The notes beneath the pieces were generated by a model, which ran no database searches, was not told where the DNA came from, and saw only the letters and a program-made list of their open reading frames with translations. 5,329 nucleotides of DNA from Candidatus Aenigmatarchaeota archaeon. Lineage in GTDB: Archaea; Aenigmatarchaeota; Aenigmatarchaeia; PWEA01; JAGHBM01. The position numbers and the translations under genes are program-made. Where the stretch lies: NCBI GenBank assembly GCA_023133195.1, contig JAGLWW010000055.1:1-5329 (forward strand), read 5' to 3'. Position 1 is the stretch's first letter; the number at the start of each line of letters is the position of its first letter. This document shows positions 1-4,813 of this stretch, piece after piece.

Positions 1-49
1 ATTTGACTTCATCGTACTTGCCTTTGTTACCGGTTATGAAAAAAAGCAT
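1..49 (-). CDS. XTP/dITP diphosphatase (RdgB/HAM1 family), N-terminal fragment cut by the window edge
   Basis: Only the first 16 codons lie in the window. They read M-L-F-F-I-T-G-N-K-G-K-Y-D-E-V-K and stay open to the left edge. The T-G-N-x-x-K signature right after a short hydrophobic first strand is the hallmark N-terminus of the HAM1/RdgB family. Those enzymes hydrolyse XTP, ITP and dITP to monophosphate and pyrophosphate, keeping deaminated purines out of nucleic acids. In the family, the TGN loop and the lysine (K11 here) lie at the nucleotide-binding site. The ATG at 49-47 is the only plausible start. A TATA-like box (ATTTAAA, 72-78) is centred about 26 nt upstream, which predicts a leaderless mRNA. 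The gene diverges from the cupin at 82. The identification rests on a short stretch, but the match is specific. Confidence 0.8.
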   Translation of the reverse strand, partial: MLFFITGNKGKYDEVK

Positions 50-52
50 AAT

Positions 53-60
53 ATTTAAAT
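53..60 (+). promoter_or_regulatory. TATA-like box for the cupin gene
   Basis: The palindromic octamer ATTTAAAT is centred 25.5 nt upstream of the ATG at 82, which predicts transcription starting at or next to the A of the start codon. No Shine-Dalgarno motif precedes the ATG, consistent with a leaderless mRNA. The box lies only 3 bp from the start codon of the divergent gene. Confidence 0.6.
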
Positions 61-71
61 GGTAGTATTCT

Positions 72-79
72 ATTTAAAA
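72..79 (-). promoter_or_regulatory. TATA-like box for the rdgB-type gene
   Basis: On the minus strand this AT-rich box reads TTTTAAAT and is centred about 26 nt upstream of the ATG at 49-47. That is the expected spacing for archaeal leaderless transcription. It abuts the cupin start codon (82), so this promoter and the cupin promoter interlock. Confidence 0.55.
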
Positions 80-81
80 TC

Positions 82-429
82 ATGAGTTTTGAATTGTACA
101 AAATCCCACAGGGAAACATAATGATAGCGTTTTCTGACGAGAACCTGAGCATGGGAACACTGGAGCTTAACCCAGACCAAGAGCTTTCAAAGCATAACCG
201 ACCTGTTCTTGAGTCTTTGTTCCAGCTAAAAGGCAAGTGTGTAATGAAGCTATTTGAAGATGATGTTGTTGAAGAAGTGATTTTGGAGAAGGGAGATTCA
301 ATAGATATTTCTCCACTAAAATATCATATTCATTCTAATCCTTTTGACGAACCTTCCATTACATTCTGGAAAGCAACTGGAGACATAACAGAAATAATAA
401 ACAAAATCAGAGAAAACAGCAAAATGTAA
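82..429 (+). CDS. Small single-domain cupin protein
   Basis: The 115-residue protein fits one beta-barrel cupin domain. Motif 1 appears as H38-x-R40-x3-E44-x6-G51; the canonical motif is HxH-x3/4-E-x6-G, so the second His is Arg here. Motif 2 appears as G71-x6-P78-x3-H82-x3-N86, close to the canonical form. H38, E44 and H82 could still bind a metal. Single-domain cupins range from dioxygenases and isomerases to sugar or small-molecule binding proteins, and nothing here fixes the substrate. The last 15-20 residues look like an amphipathic helix (ITEIINKIRENSK). There is no signal peptide, so it is probably cytoplasmic. It has its own promoter, and the following Nudix gene begins 31 nt downstream with a separate TATA box. 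The fold call is fairly secure; the function is unknown. Confidence 0.7.
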   Translation: MSFELYKIPQGNIMIAFSDENLSMGTLELNPDQELSKHNRPVLESLFQLKGKCVMKLFEDDVVEEVILEKGDSIDISPLKYHIHSNPFDEPSITFWKATGDITEIINKIRENSKM

Positions 430-432
430 ATC

Positions 433-440
433 TTTTATAT
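433..440 (+). promoter_or_regulatory. TATA-like box for the divergent-motif Nudix gene
   Basis: TTTTATAT lies in the 31-bp gap after the cupin stop and is centred 24.5 nt upstream of the ATG at 461. It predicts an independent leaderless transcript. No Shine-Dalgarno motif is present; the bases just before the ATG are AATAATAATT. Confidence 0.6.
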
Positions 441-460
441 TTTTCTGGTTAATAATAATT

Positions 461-880
461 ATGGACTGGTCAAAATTCGAAAAAGGAGTTTTTCTAGTTA
501 ACGTTTTGGGCATTATATACGACCCGGAAACCAAGAAAATCCTAATTGGAAGAAGAAAAAATGACCCATATATAAAGGAACTGACTTGGTGTTTCCCTGG
601 TGGAAGACCTGCCTATGAAGAGGACTTGGAATACTATCTCAAGGAGCAAATCATGGTTAAAACAGGACTGGAAGTTGAGGTCAAAGAGATCGTTTTTGCA
701 AAAACTTATCCAGAAAAACGGGAGTTTCTTTCAATCTACTATTTATGTGAAGTAACTGGCGGAAAAGAAAATGCCAGTGAAAAATTTGTTGAGATAAAAT
801 GGGTCGAACCAACAGAAGTTCAGAAGTATTTCACCACTTCCCTTCATCCGAAACTCTTGGAATATCTTAAAACGCTATAA
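461..880 (+). CDS. Nudix-fold protein with degenerate catalytic motif
   Basis: The 139-residue protein has a clear Nudix layout. A first strand carries ILIGRR (27-32), followed by the typical W-C-F-P-G-G-R stretch (43-49) that opens the Nudix box, and a late strand with VEIKWVEP. The 23-residue Nudix box (G48 to L70) keeps the first Gly, the Glu after five residues (E54), and the final G69-L70. The catalytic R-E-U-x-E-E core is replaced by E-Q-I-M-V-K (62-67). In active Nudix enzymes the glutamates of that core bind the catalytic metal, so ordinary pyrophosphohydrolase activity is doubtful. It may bind a nucleotide or nucleotide-sugar without cleaving it, or use other residues. The reading frame is intact and well formed, which argues against decay. 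It has its own promoter and converges on the next gene with only 4 bp between the stop codons. Confidence 0.8.
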   Translation: MDWSKFEKGVFLVNVLGIIYDPETKKILIGRRKNDPYIKELTWCFPGGRPAYEEDLEYYLKEQIMVKTGLEVEVKEIVFAKTYPEKREFLSIYYLCEVTGGKENASEKFVEIKWVEPTEVQKYFTTSLHPKLLEYLKTL

Positions 881-884
881 TAAT

Positions 885-1364
885 TCATTTCTCTATTGCC
901 TTGAAAAGAAGAATCGCTCCTCCAATAATAAATCCTGCGATACAAAAACCGTAAACAGCGTTACTGCCTACAATTCCGACCAGGGGATTTCCAGGAACCG
1001 GCCAGAACGGATGCATCTCCGGATACAAAAACGTATCAAGTATTATATGCACCCATACTCCTAATAACGACCCGATGGCAATTGACTGCAGGGAATAATC
1101 CTGTTCGATTTTGAAGAAGTCTGAGATTCGTTTAAGCTGGTCACGGAATACATAAACCCCGATGATAACCGCCAATGATAAAATTGTTGCACCCAGAAAG
1201 GTGTGGAGCGGTCCGTGAAGCGGATAACACCCTGTGAAAAGACAATAAGTTGCGCGGACATCAACAATCACGCTTGCCACTAAAATCGCGGCCAGATTAA
1301 CCCATCGTCTAAATATCAACCCAAGCAAAAATCCGGGTCCCAGATGAAAAGGTGTGAACGGCAT
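885..1364 (-). CDS. Integral membrane protein of the YdjM/DUF457-like (metal-dependent hydrolase) type
   Basis: The 159-residue protein starts with M-P-F-T-P-F-H-L-G-P-G, a beginning I recognise from archaeal and bacterial membrane proteins resembling the YdjM/DUF457 group. The reading frame is open further upstream to 1502. The start at 1364 is preferred because homologues begin there, the upstream extension crosses the divergent gene, and a TATA-like element sits 34 nt upstream. Conserved polar residues fall in or beside hydrophobic segments: H7, D35, H50-G-P-L-H54, then W104-V-H106-I-I-L-D110 and H118-P-F-W. This His/Asp pattern resembles the proposed metal site of the family. About four membrane segments are expected, near residues 12-34, 56-73, 94-113 and 130-154. 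A basic, charged cytoplasmic or external loop lies at 74-90. No substrate is established. It shares its upstream region with the gene at 1433. Confidence 0.7.
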   Translation of the reverse strand: MPFTPFHLGPGFLLGLIFRRWVNLAAILVASVIVDVRATYCLFTGCYPLHGPLHTFLGATILSLAVIIGVYVFRDQLKRISDFFKIEQDYSLQSIAIGSLLGVWVHIILDTFLYPEMHPFWPVPGNPLVGIVGSNAVYGFCIAGFIIGGAILLFKAIEK

Positions 1365-1394
1365 AATTACTGTTAGAGACGCTAAAATTAATAT

Positions 1395-1402
1395 ATTTAA
1401 AT
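1395..1402. promoter_or_regulatory. Shared palindromic TATA-like element for two divergent genes
   Basis: ATTTAAAT is a perfect 8-bp palindrome. Its centre (1398.5) is exactly 34.5 nt from both the minus-strand ATG at 1364 and the plus-strand ATG at 1433. No better TATA-like box is seen for either gene, although CATTTAAT at 1408-1415 is a weaker alternative for the plus strand. It predicts short leaders of roughly 8-10 nt on both sides. Confidence 0.5.
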
Positions 1403-1432
1403 AAAAACATTTAATCAATAAAGAGTGGGAAA

Positions 1433-1960
1433 ATGGAAGAAAAATATTTGCGACAACTGGGTATTGGTGTTGCCAGCTTAACATTTGGCGTTGCACTCTC
1501 AATATTCATATATGTGGCAGCTTCCGGATTTTTAAACAGTATGCAGGCGTTCCTGCTTTACGGGACCTCCTTTTTGTTGATGCTTAGATTTTGGTGGAGA
1601 TATACCGAATTATTTATCCAGTTTTTGCCATCGCGAAATTTTTGGCAATTTTTATTTGATTTTGCAATATCATTTTTTGGTATTGTTGCAGTATTCTTTA
1701 TAAGCAATATTCAGACATGGACGGCAATCGGTGCAGCTGCCATGATAGCAAGCATGTTCAGGTGCAGTCTTTCATGGAAATATGCAAAAAATAAAAAGGT
1801 TAAGAAATCCCTGAAAAATACAGTAATTGGCTCTGTGGCAATGCTCATAATTTTCTCACTTGTTTACCTGCTCGCCCCACTCGTGAACAATCTCTGGCTG
1901 GCCGGAGCTGTTTTCGTTCTCGTCTTGCTTTTTGTGATTTATGCTTCTAGAGCAAAATAA
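1433..1960 (+). CDS. Unrecognised polytopic membrane protein
   Basis: The 175-residue protein is hydrophobic throughout. About five to six membrane segments are visible, near residues 9-31, 37-52, 70-91, 95-111, 129-149 and 151-171. A strongly basic loop (K116 to K128, with seven lysines) lies before the last two segments, so by the positive-inside rule that loop should be cytoplasmic. The segment F47-L-L-M-L-R-F-W-W-R56 is aromatic-rich and faintly recalls TMEM175-like channels (DUF1211), but the remaining family features are not evident and I do not assign it. The ATG at 1433 is preferred from the shared TATA element and a short G-rich leader (GAGTGGGAAA). It converges with the phosphoesterase operon, 22 bp after its stop. 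The function is unknown. Confidence 0.65.
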   Translation: MEEKYLRQLGIGVASLTFGVALSIFIYVAASGFLNSMQAFLLYGTSFLLMLRFWWRYTELFIQFLPSRNFWQFLFDFAISFFGIVAVFFISNIQTWTAIGAAAMIASMFRCSLSWKYAKNKKVKKSLKNTVIGSVAMLIIFSLVYLLAPLVNNLWLAGAVFVLVLLFVIYASRAK

Positions 1961-1982
1961 CTTGAAGAACTTAATATTGGTC

Positions 1983-2354
1983 TCATATCTCCTTTGACTT
2001 GAACAAGAGCCACTCCTTGTCCCCAGCCTTCTTGAATTTCAGGATTGTGTAGCGGCCCTTCAGTTTTTCTCCGTGTAAAATAAAAACAATTTTATAATCC
2101 TTTTTACTTTCCAGTTCATACGTTCCTTTGTCCCAAATCTCAACTTTGCCCGCACCGTACTGACCCTCCGGTATCTCGCCCTCAAAGTCTTCGTAACCTA
2201 GTTCATGGTCATCCACCTGTACGGCCAAGTGCTTGACTCCCTCCTTTGTCGGGATGCCCTTCGGTACGGCCCAGCTCTTCAGCACGCCATCCATCTCCAA
2301 GCGGAAGTCATAGTGCAGTTTTTTCGAGTAATGTTTTTGGACGACAAACTTCAT
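1983..2354 (-). CDS. Stand-alone LigD-type DNA 3'-phosphoesterase
   Basis: This 123-residue protein is essentially only the phosphoesterase (PE) domain found at the N-terminus of bacterial DNA ligase D. PE domains remove 3'-phosphates and 3'-terminal ribonucleotides from DNA ends in a metal-dependent reaction, preparing them for end joining. The catalytic set is complete. H8, H14, D16, R18, H50 and Y54 have the same spacing as H42, H48, D50, R52, H84 and Y88 of the Pseudomonas aeruginosa enzyme. Conserved surroundings are QKH (6-8), LHYDFRLE (13-20), SWAVPKG (27-33), and F57-E-G-x-I-P-x-G-x-Y-G-x-G. No ligase or polymerase domain follows, and no ligase or Ku gene is in the window. It is the last gene of the operon. 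Its ATG overlaps the PAP2 stop codon as ATGA (2354-2351), and its own Shine-Dalgarno motif is poor, so translation probably depends on coupling. Confidence 0.92.
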   Translation of the reverse strand: MKFVVQKHYSKKLHYDFRLEMDGVLKSWAVPKGIPTKEGVKHLAVQVDDHELGYEDFEGEIPEGQYGAGKVEIWDKGTYELESKKDYKIVFILHGEKLKGRYTILKFKKAGDKEWLLFKSKEI

Positions 2355-2827
2355 ACAAACAACCCGACAAAATAAATCACAAGATAAGACACGAACAGCC
2401 CCAGAATGACCCCTCCAAGCACATCAGTGGGATAATGCTTCTTCAGGTAAATCCTTGTGCCGCATATTATAAGCGCTATGTACCATATTAAAACTGTGGT
2501 GAGTAGTGGAAGACCCTGGGAGAGAATAACAGCCATTATCATTGCTTTTGAAGCGTGTATGCTTGGAAAAGATGAATCATCCAAGCGCTTTAAGGCGGAA
2601 TCGTAATGTATTTTCCCGTTGCCCGGCCTTGCCCTGAAATAAAAATACCTTATGACAAGGCTCAACACAAGCGAAAGCACTATAGCCAAAAGAAATTCAA
2701 CTGCAATCACTATCTTGTTTAAACTCATCAGAAACACGAATACAAACACGTTCAGGGGAAGACCGCAGAGAGAAGTTATGTCCCTTGCCCATGTCCGGAA
2801 AAAGTTGCGAAATACTTCCCTGCTCAT
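2351..2827 (-). CDS. PAP2-superfamily membrane phosphatase
   Basis: The 158-residue integral membrane protein carries the three phosphatase signatures of the PAP2/acid phosphatase superfamily, which removes phosphates from lipids such as phosphatidic acid or polyprenyl pyrophosphate. Signature 1 is R60-x6-R67-P68, with Arg for the usual Lys. Signature 2 is P88-S-I-H91; the canonical form is PSGH, so Gly is Ile. Signature 3 is T124-R125-x5-H131-x3-D135; the canonical form is SR-x5-H-x3-D. The core catalytic set, H91, R125, H131 and D135, is present. About five membrane segments are visible, near 22-36, 39-60, 92-104, 108-122 and 137-157. The start is set at the ATG at 2827. It overlaps the upstream Nudix stop as ATGA and sits 5 nt after AGGTGG. 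A GTG nine bases upstream falls inside that Shine-Dalgarno motif. The lipid substrate is unknown. Confidence 0.88.
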   Translation of the reverse strand: MSREVFRNFFRTWARDITSLCGLPLNVFVFVFLMSLNKIVIAVEFLLAIVLSLVLSLVIRYFYFRARPGNGKIHYDSALKRLDDSSFPSIHASKAMIMAVILSQGLPLLTTVLIWYIALIICGTRIYLKKHYPTDVLGGVILGLFVSYLVIYFVGLFV

Positions 2828-3273
2828 TTTTTCCACCTTCTTAGGCTGTTCCTATCCAGATTGAACAGGAAGTCCTGTGCCTTTCTCATGACTTGGCGCG
2901 GGTTCTCGAACTTGAGCTGGTCTATTGCCTCCTCAAAAGTCAACCATTTGTATCCCACGTGCTCGTCAGAAACCTTTACATCGGGTGATTTAGCCTCGGC
3001 CAGGAAAAGAACCAAGTTTTTGCTGATTGTATCGCCTTCGCGCCTGTAAAACCAGTGTATCTCTTCCCGAAAACCCTCCATGAATTCCACTTCCAAGCTG
3101 GTCTCCTCCTTTATCTCCCTTCGCGCGGCCTGCTTTTCAGACTCACCCTGCTCCACGCTGCCCCGCGGGAAGCCCAGATACTCCGATTTGTACTTGTAAT
3201 GGAGAAAAAGATAAAGTATTGTACTATTTTCCTTCCTAAACACAACCGCTCCTGCAGATTTTTCATGCTTCAT
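2824..3273 (-). CDS. Nudix hydrolase, bis(5'-nucleosyl)-tetraphosphatase (Ap4A hydrolase)-like
   Basis: The 149-residue protein has a nearly intact Nudix box from G38 to L60: G-x5-E44-x7-R52-E53-I-K-E56-E57-T-S59-L60. All metal-binding glutamates are present. The usual Gly near the end is Ser59. The S6-A-G-A-V-V-F start, the G34-F-P-R-G-S-V-E lead-in, and the downstream S-D-E-H-x-x-Y-x-W-L-T-F-E-E-A stretch followed by F-x-N-x-R are typical of the archaeal/animal Ap4A hydrolase subgroup. These enzymes split diadenosine tetraphosphate and related alarmones. The protein is cytoplasmic. Its ATG overlaps the upstream hydrolase stop as ATGA (3273-3270), behind a purine-rich AAGGGGGA. Its own stop overlaps the PAP2 start. 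Subfamily assignment is by motif pattern; dNTP or other NDP-X substrates are possible. Confidence 0.85.
   Translation of the reverse strand: MKHEKSAGAVVFRKENSTILYLFLHYKYKSEYLGFPRGSVEQGESEKQAARREIKEETSLEVEFMEGFREEIHWFYRREGDTISKNLVLFLAEAKSPDVKVSDEHVGYKWLTFEEAIDQLKFENPRQVMRKAQDFLFNLDRNSLRRWKK
2833..2838 (-). promoter_or_regulatory. Shine-Dalgarno motif that fixes the PAP2 start
   Basis: AGGTGG on the minus strand is followed by five bases (AAAAA) and then the ATG at 2827. The in-frame GTG at 2836 lies within this motif, so it is unlikely to be a start codon. The motif is inside the end of the Nudix coding sequence. Confidence 0.75.
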
Positions 3274-4046
3274 TCAATCCCCCTTGATTTTTCTATAAGA
3301 AATCTAGAAATCAGATTAATTGCTTTTTCGAAATGTTCCGGCTTGGAGAACAAATGACCTGCACCATTTATTATCTCTAATTTGCAGTCCTTAATCAGGG
3401 ATGCAGTTTTTTTGCTTTGCTCAACCGGCACGCTTTCGTCTTTTTCCCCATGAACTATGATTGTCGGTATTTTAATGTTTTTGGCGGCTTCGTAACCATT
3501 AATCCTTTCGGCATCTTCAAAATAAGAATAATTCAATTTTAGTTTTTTTCCGTCAGAAAATGTATAATAAATAAAGCCGTTTTCTTTCCATTCCTTTATT
3601 GAATATTTGTTTTCCTGAGCAGTTAGTTTTCCCAGAAGGTCTGATACAGGCGCCTTCAATGCCAATACAAACAGGTCATCTGATTTTGATGCAACGATAA
3701 GACTTGCTATTCCTCCAAAGCTCCCGCCAACTAAACCGATTTTTTTGTAACCCTTTTGTTTTATGAAATCTATTGAACTCAGAATATCATCAACAGCCTT
3801 GGAAACTGTTGCTTCCTCGAAGTTTCCTTCGCTCTCCCCATGGCCATGAAAATCGAATCTGAATGCAGAAATACCCCTTTTATTCAGTTTTTGTTGAATT
3901 GTTTTGTAAGTTCGACTATCCTTACTGGACGCAAGTCCGTGGCAAAGTATAATTATAGGTCTTTGTTTGTCTTCCGTAGGATTGAAAAGGACTCCACAAA
4001 GCTTGATTCCATTGCTGTTTTCAAAATATAACTTTTCCTCAGTCAT
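3270..4046 (-). CDS. Alpha/beta hydrolase 2 (serine esterase/S33-like)
   Basis: The 258-residue protein has the alpha/beta hydrolase layout. An oxyanion H36-G37 motif is followed by the F-D-F-H-G-H-G-E-S stretch (64-72). The nucleophile elbow is G107-G-S109-F-G-G112. The acid D203 lies in H-G-E-K-D, and H231 is in N-G-A-G-H. A cap insertion spans roughly residues 135-185. The catalytic triad S109-D203-H231 is complete, so it should hydrolyse an ester, amide or similar bond in the cytoplasm; the substrate is unknown. The start is the ATG at 4046, giving an ATGA overlap with the upstream hydrolase and an AGGTGG motif 5 nt before it. The GTG at 4055 lies inside that motif. It resembles its neighbour at 4043-4813 in length and N-terminal pattern, suggesting tandem paralogues. 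It is AT-richer than the genes on either side of the pair. Confidence 0.88.
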   Translation of the reverse strand: MTEEKLYFENSNGIKLCGVLFNPTEDKQRPIIILCHGLASSKDSRTYKTIQQKLNKRGISAFRFDFHGHGESEGNFEEATVSKAVDDILSSIDFIKQKGYKKIGLVGGSFGGIASLIVASKSDDLFVLALKAPVSDLLGKLTAQENKYSIKEWKENGFIYYTFSDGKKLKLNYSYFEDAERINGYEAAKNIKIPTIIVHGEKDESVPVEQSKKTASLIKDCKLEIINGAGHLFSKPEHFEKAINLISRFLIEKSRGIE

Positions 4047-4813
4047 TTGAGCCACCTGTTGAACCAGTCCAAAGTTCGGTTTATTAGTTCTCCTTCTGCT
4101 TTTTTGTCCAGAAAATTATGATCTCCATTTTCTATTAAAACATATTCAGCGTTAAGTAGTTCAACAGCTTCTTTGTCTTGTTCTGGTGTGGAAACGTCAT
4201 CTTCCGATCCTCTCAAAACTAAGATAGGAATTTCAACAAATTTCATGTAAGGTCTTATATCAAAACTAATAAATTCTTTGAAAAGATCTTTACCAGCAAC
4301 CAGTTTTTGGCCAGTTAGTTTTGCAGTAACATAAAACACTCCTTCCTCTCCTACAGTTTTCCTGTTTTCTGGTGTGTCAAAATATTCTAAACCTTTGAAC
4401 ATCCAACCCGGACCCCAGAAAACTATGGTCTTTACATCCGGCTTCTTTTCCATTGCCATAAGTATTGCATCAGCTCCCATACTTATTCCCATAAGAGCTA
4501 TTTTTTCCTTGTCGATGTTTAAAGTTTTAACATATTCTATTACTGTGAGAACATCTTCTGATTCAGATTCAACGGTCATATCCCTGAATTTCCAGTCGCT
4601 TTCCCCGGTTCCTCTGCAGTCTATCCTCAGAACGGCTATACCGTTATCCGTTAAAGGCTTTATAGCGTTATTAACCATTGGATAATATTCTTTGGTTCCC
4701 TTGAAACCGTGAATTATGATTACTATCGGCGGTTTTTCTTTTTCAGGGAGAGCTAAAAGACCAACTATTTTTTCTCCTCTAGAATTTTTAAATTCTACCC
4801 TTTCCTCCTTCAT
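4043..4813 (-). CDS. Alpha/beta hydrolase 1 (serine esterase/S33-like)
   Basis: The 256-residue protein carries a complete catalytic triad. The nucleophile elbow is G109-I-S111-M-G113, the acid is most likely D205 (in G-S-E-D-D), and H232 lies in N-G-D-H. The oxyanion motif H35-G36-F and the strand with R63-I-D-C-R-G-T-G-E-S72 are typical of Hydrolase_4/S33-like esterases. A short lid region spans about 137-190. There is no signal peptide. The N-terminus (E-F-K-N-S-R-G-E-K-I-V-G-L-L) parallels that of hydrolase 2 (Y-F-E-N-S-N-G-I-K-L-C-G-V-L), supporting gene duplication. The ATG at 4813 overlaps the ferredoxin stop as ATGA. AAGGTGA precedes it with a 4-nt spacer. The substrate is unknown; carboxylesters or acyl-peptide-like bonds are typical for the family. 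Confidence 0.88.
   Translation of the reverse strand: MKEERVEFKNSRGEKIVGLLALPEKEKPPIVIIIHGFKGTKEYYPMVNNAIKPLTDNGIAVLRIDCRGTGESDWKFRDMTVESESEDVLTVIEYVKTLNIDKEKIALMGISMGADAILMAMEKKPDVKTIVFWGPGWMFKGLEYFDTPENRKTVGEEGVFYVTAKLTGQKLVAGKDLFKEFISFDIRPYMKFVEIPILVLRGSEDDVSTPEQDKEAVELLNAEYVLIENGDHNFLDKKAEGELINRTLDWFNRWLK
4052..4057 (-). promoter_or_regulatory. Shine-Dalgarno motif that fixes the hydrolase 2 start
   Basis: AGGTGG on the minus strand is followed by CTCAA and then the ATG at 4046. It has the same core and the same 5-nt spacing as the motif before the PAP2 gene. The in-frame GTG at 4055 belongs to the motif. Confidence 0.75.

Noticed and set aside
1365..1502. Upstream extension of the 885-1364 gene (46 extra codons)
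   Set aside because: It would run through the TATA element and into the divergent gene at 1433. The MPFTPFHLGPG beginning at 1364 is the familiar N-terminus of this protein type.
1961..1982. Terminator between the convergent genes
   Set aside because: There is no stable hairpin and no T-run on either strand in this 22-bp gap.
2828..2836. GTG start for the PAP2 gene
   Set aside because: Same situation: the GTG lies in AGGTGG, and the ATG at 2827 forms the ATGA overlap.
4047..4055. GTG start for alpha/beta hydrolase 2
   Set aside because: The GTG is part of the AGGTGG Shine-Dalgarno motif placed 5 nt before the ATG at 4046.
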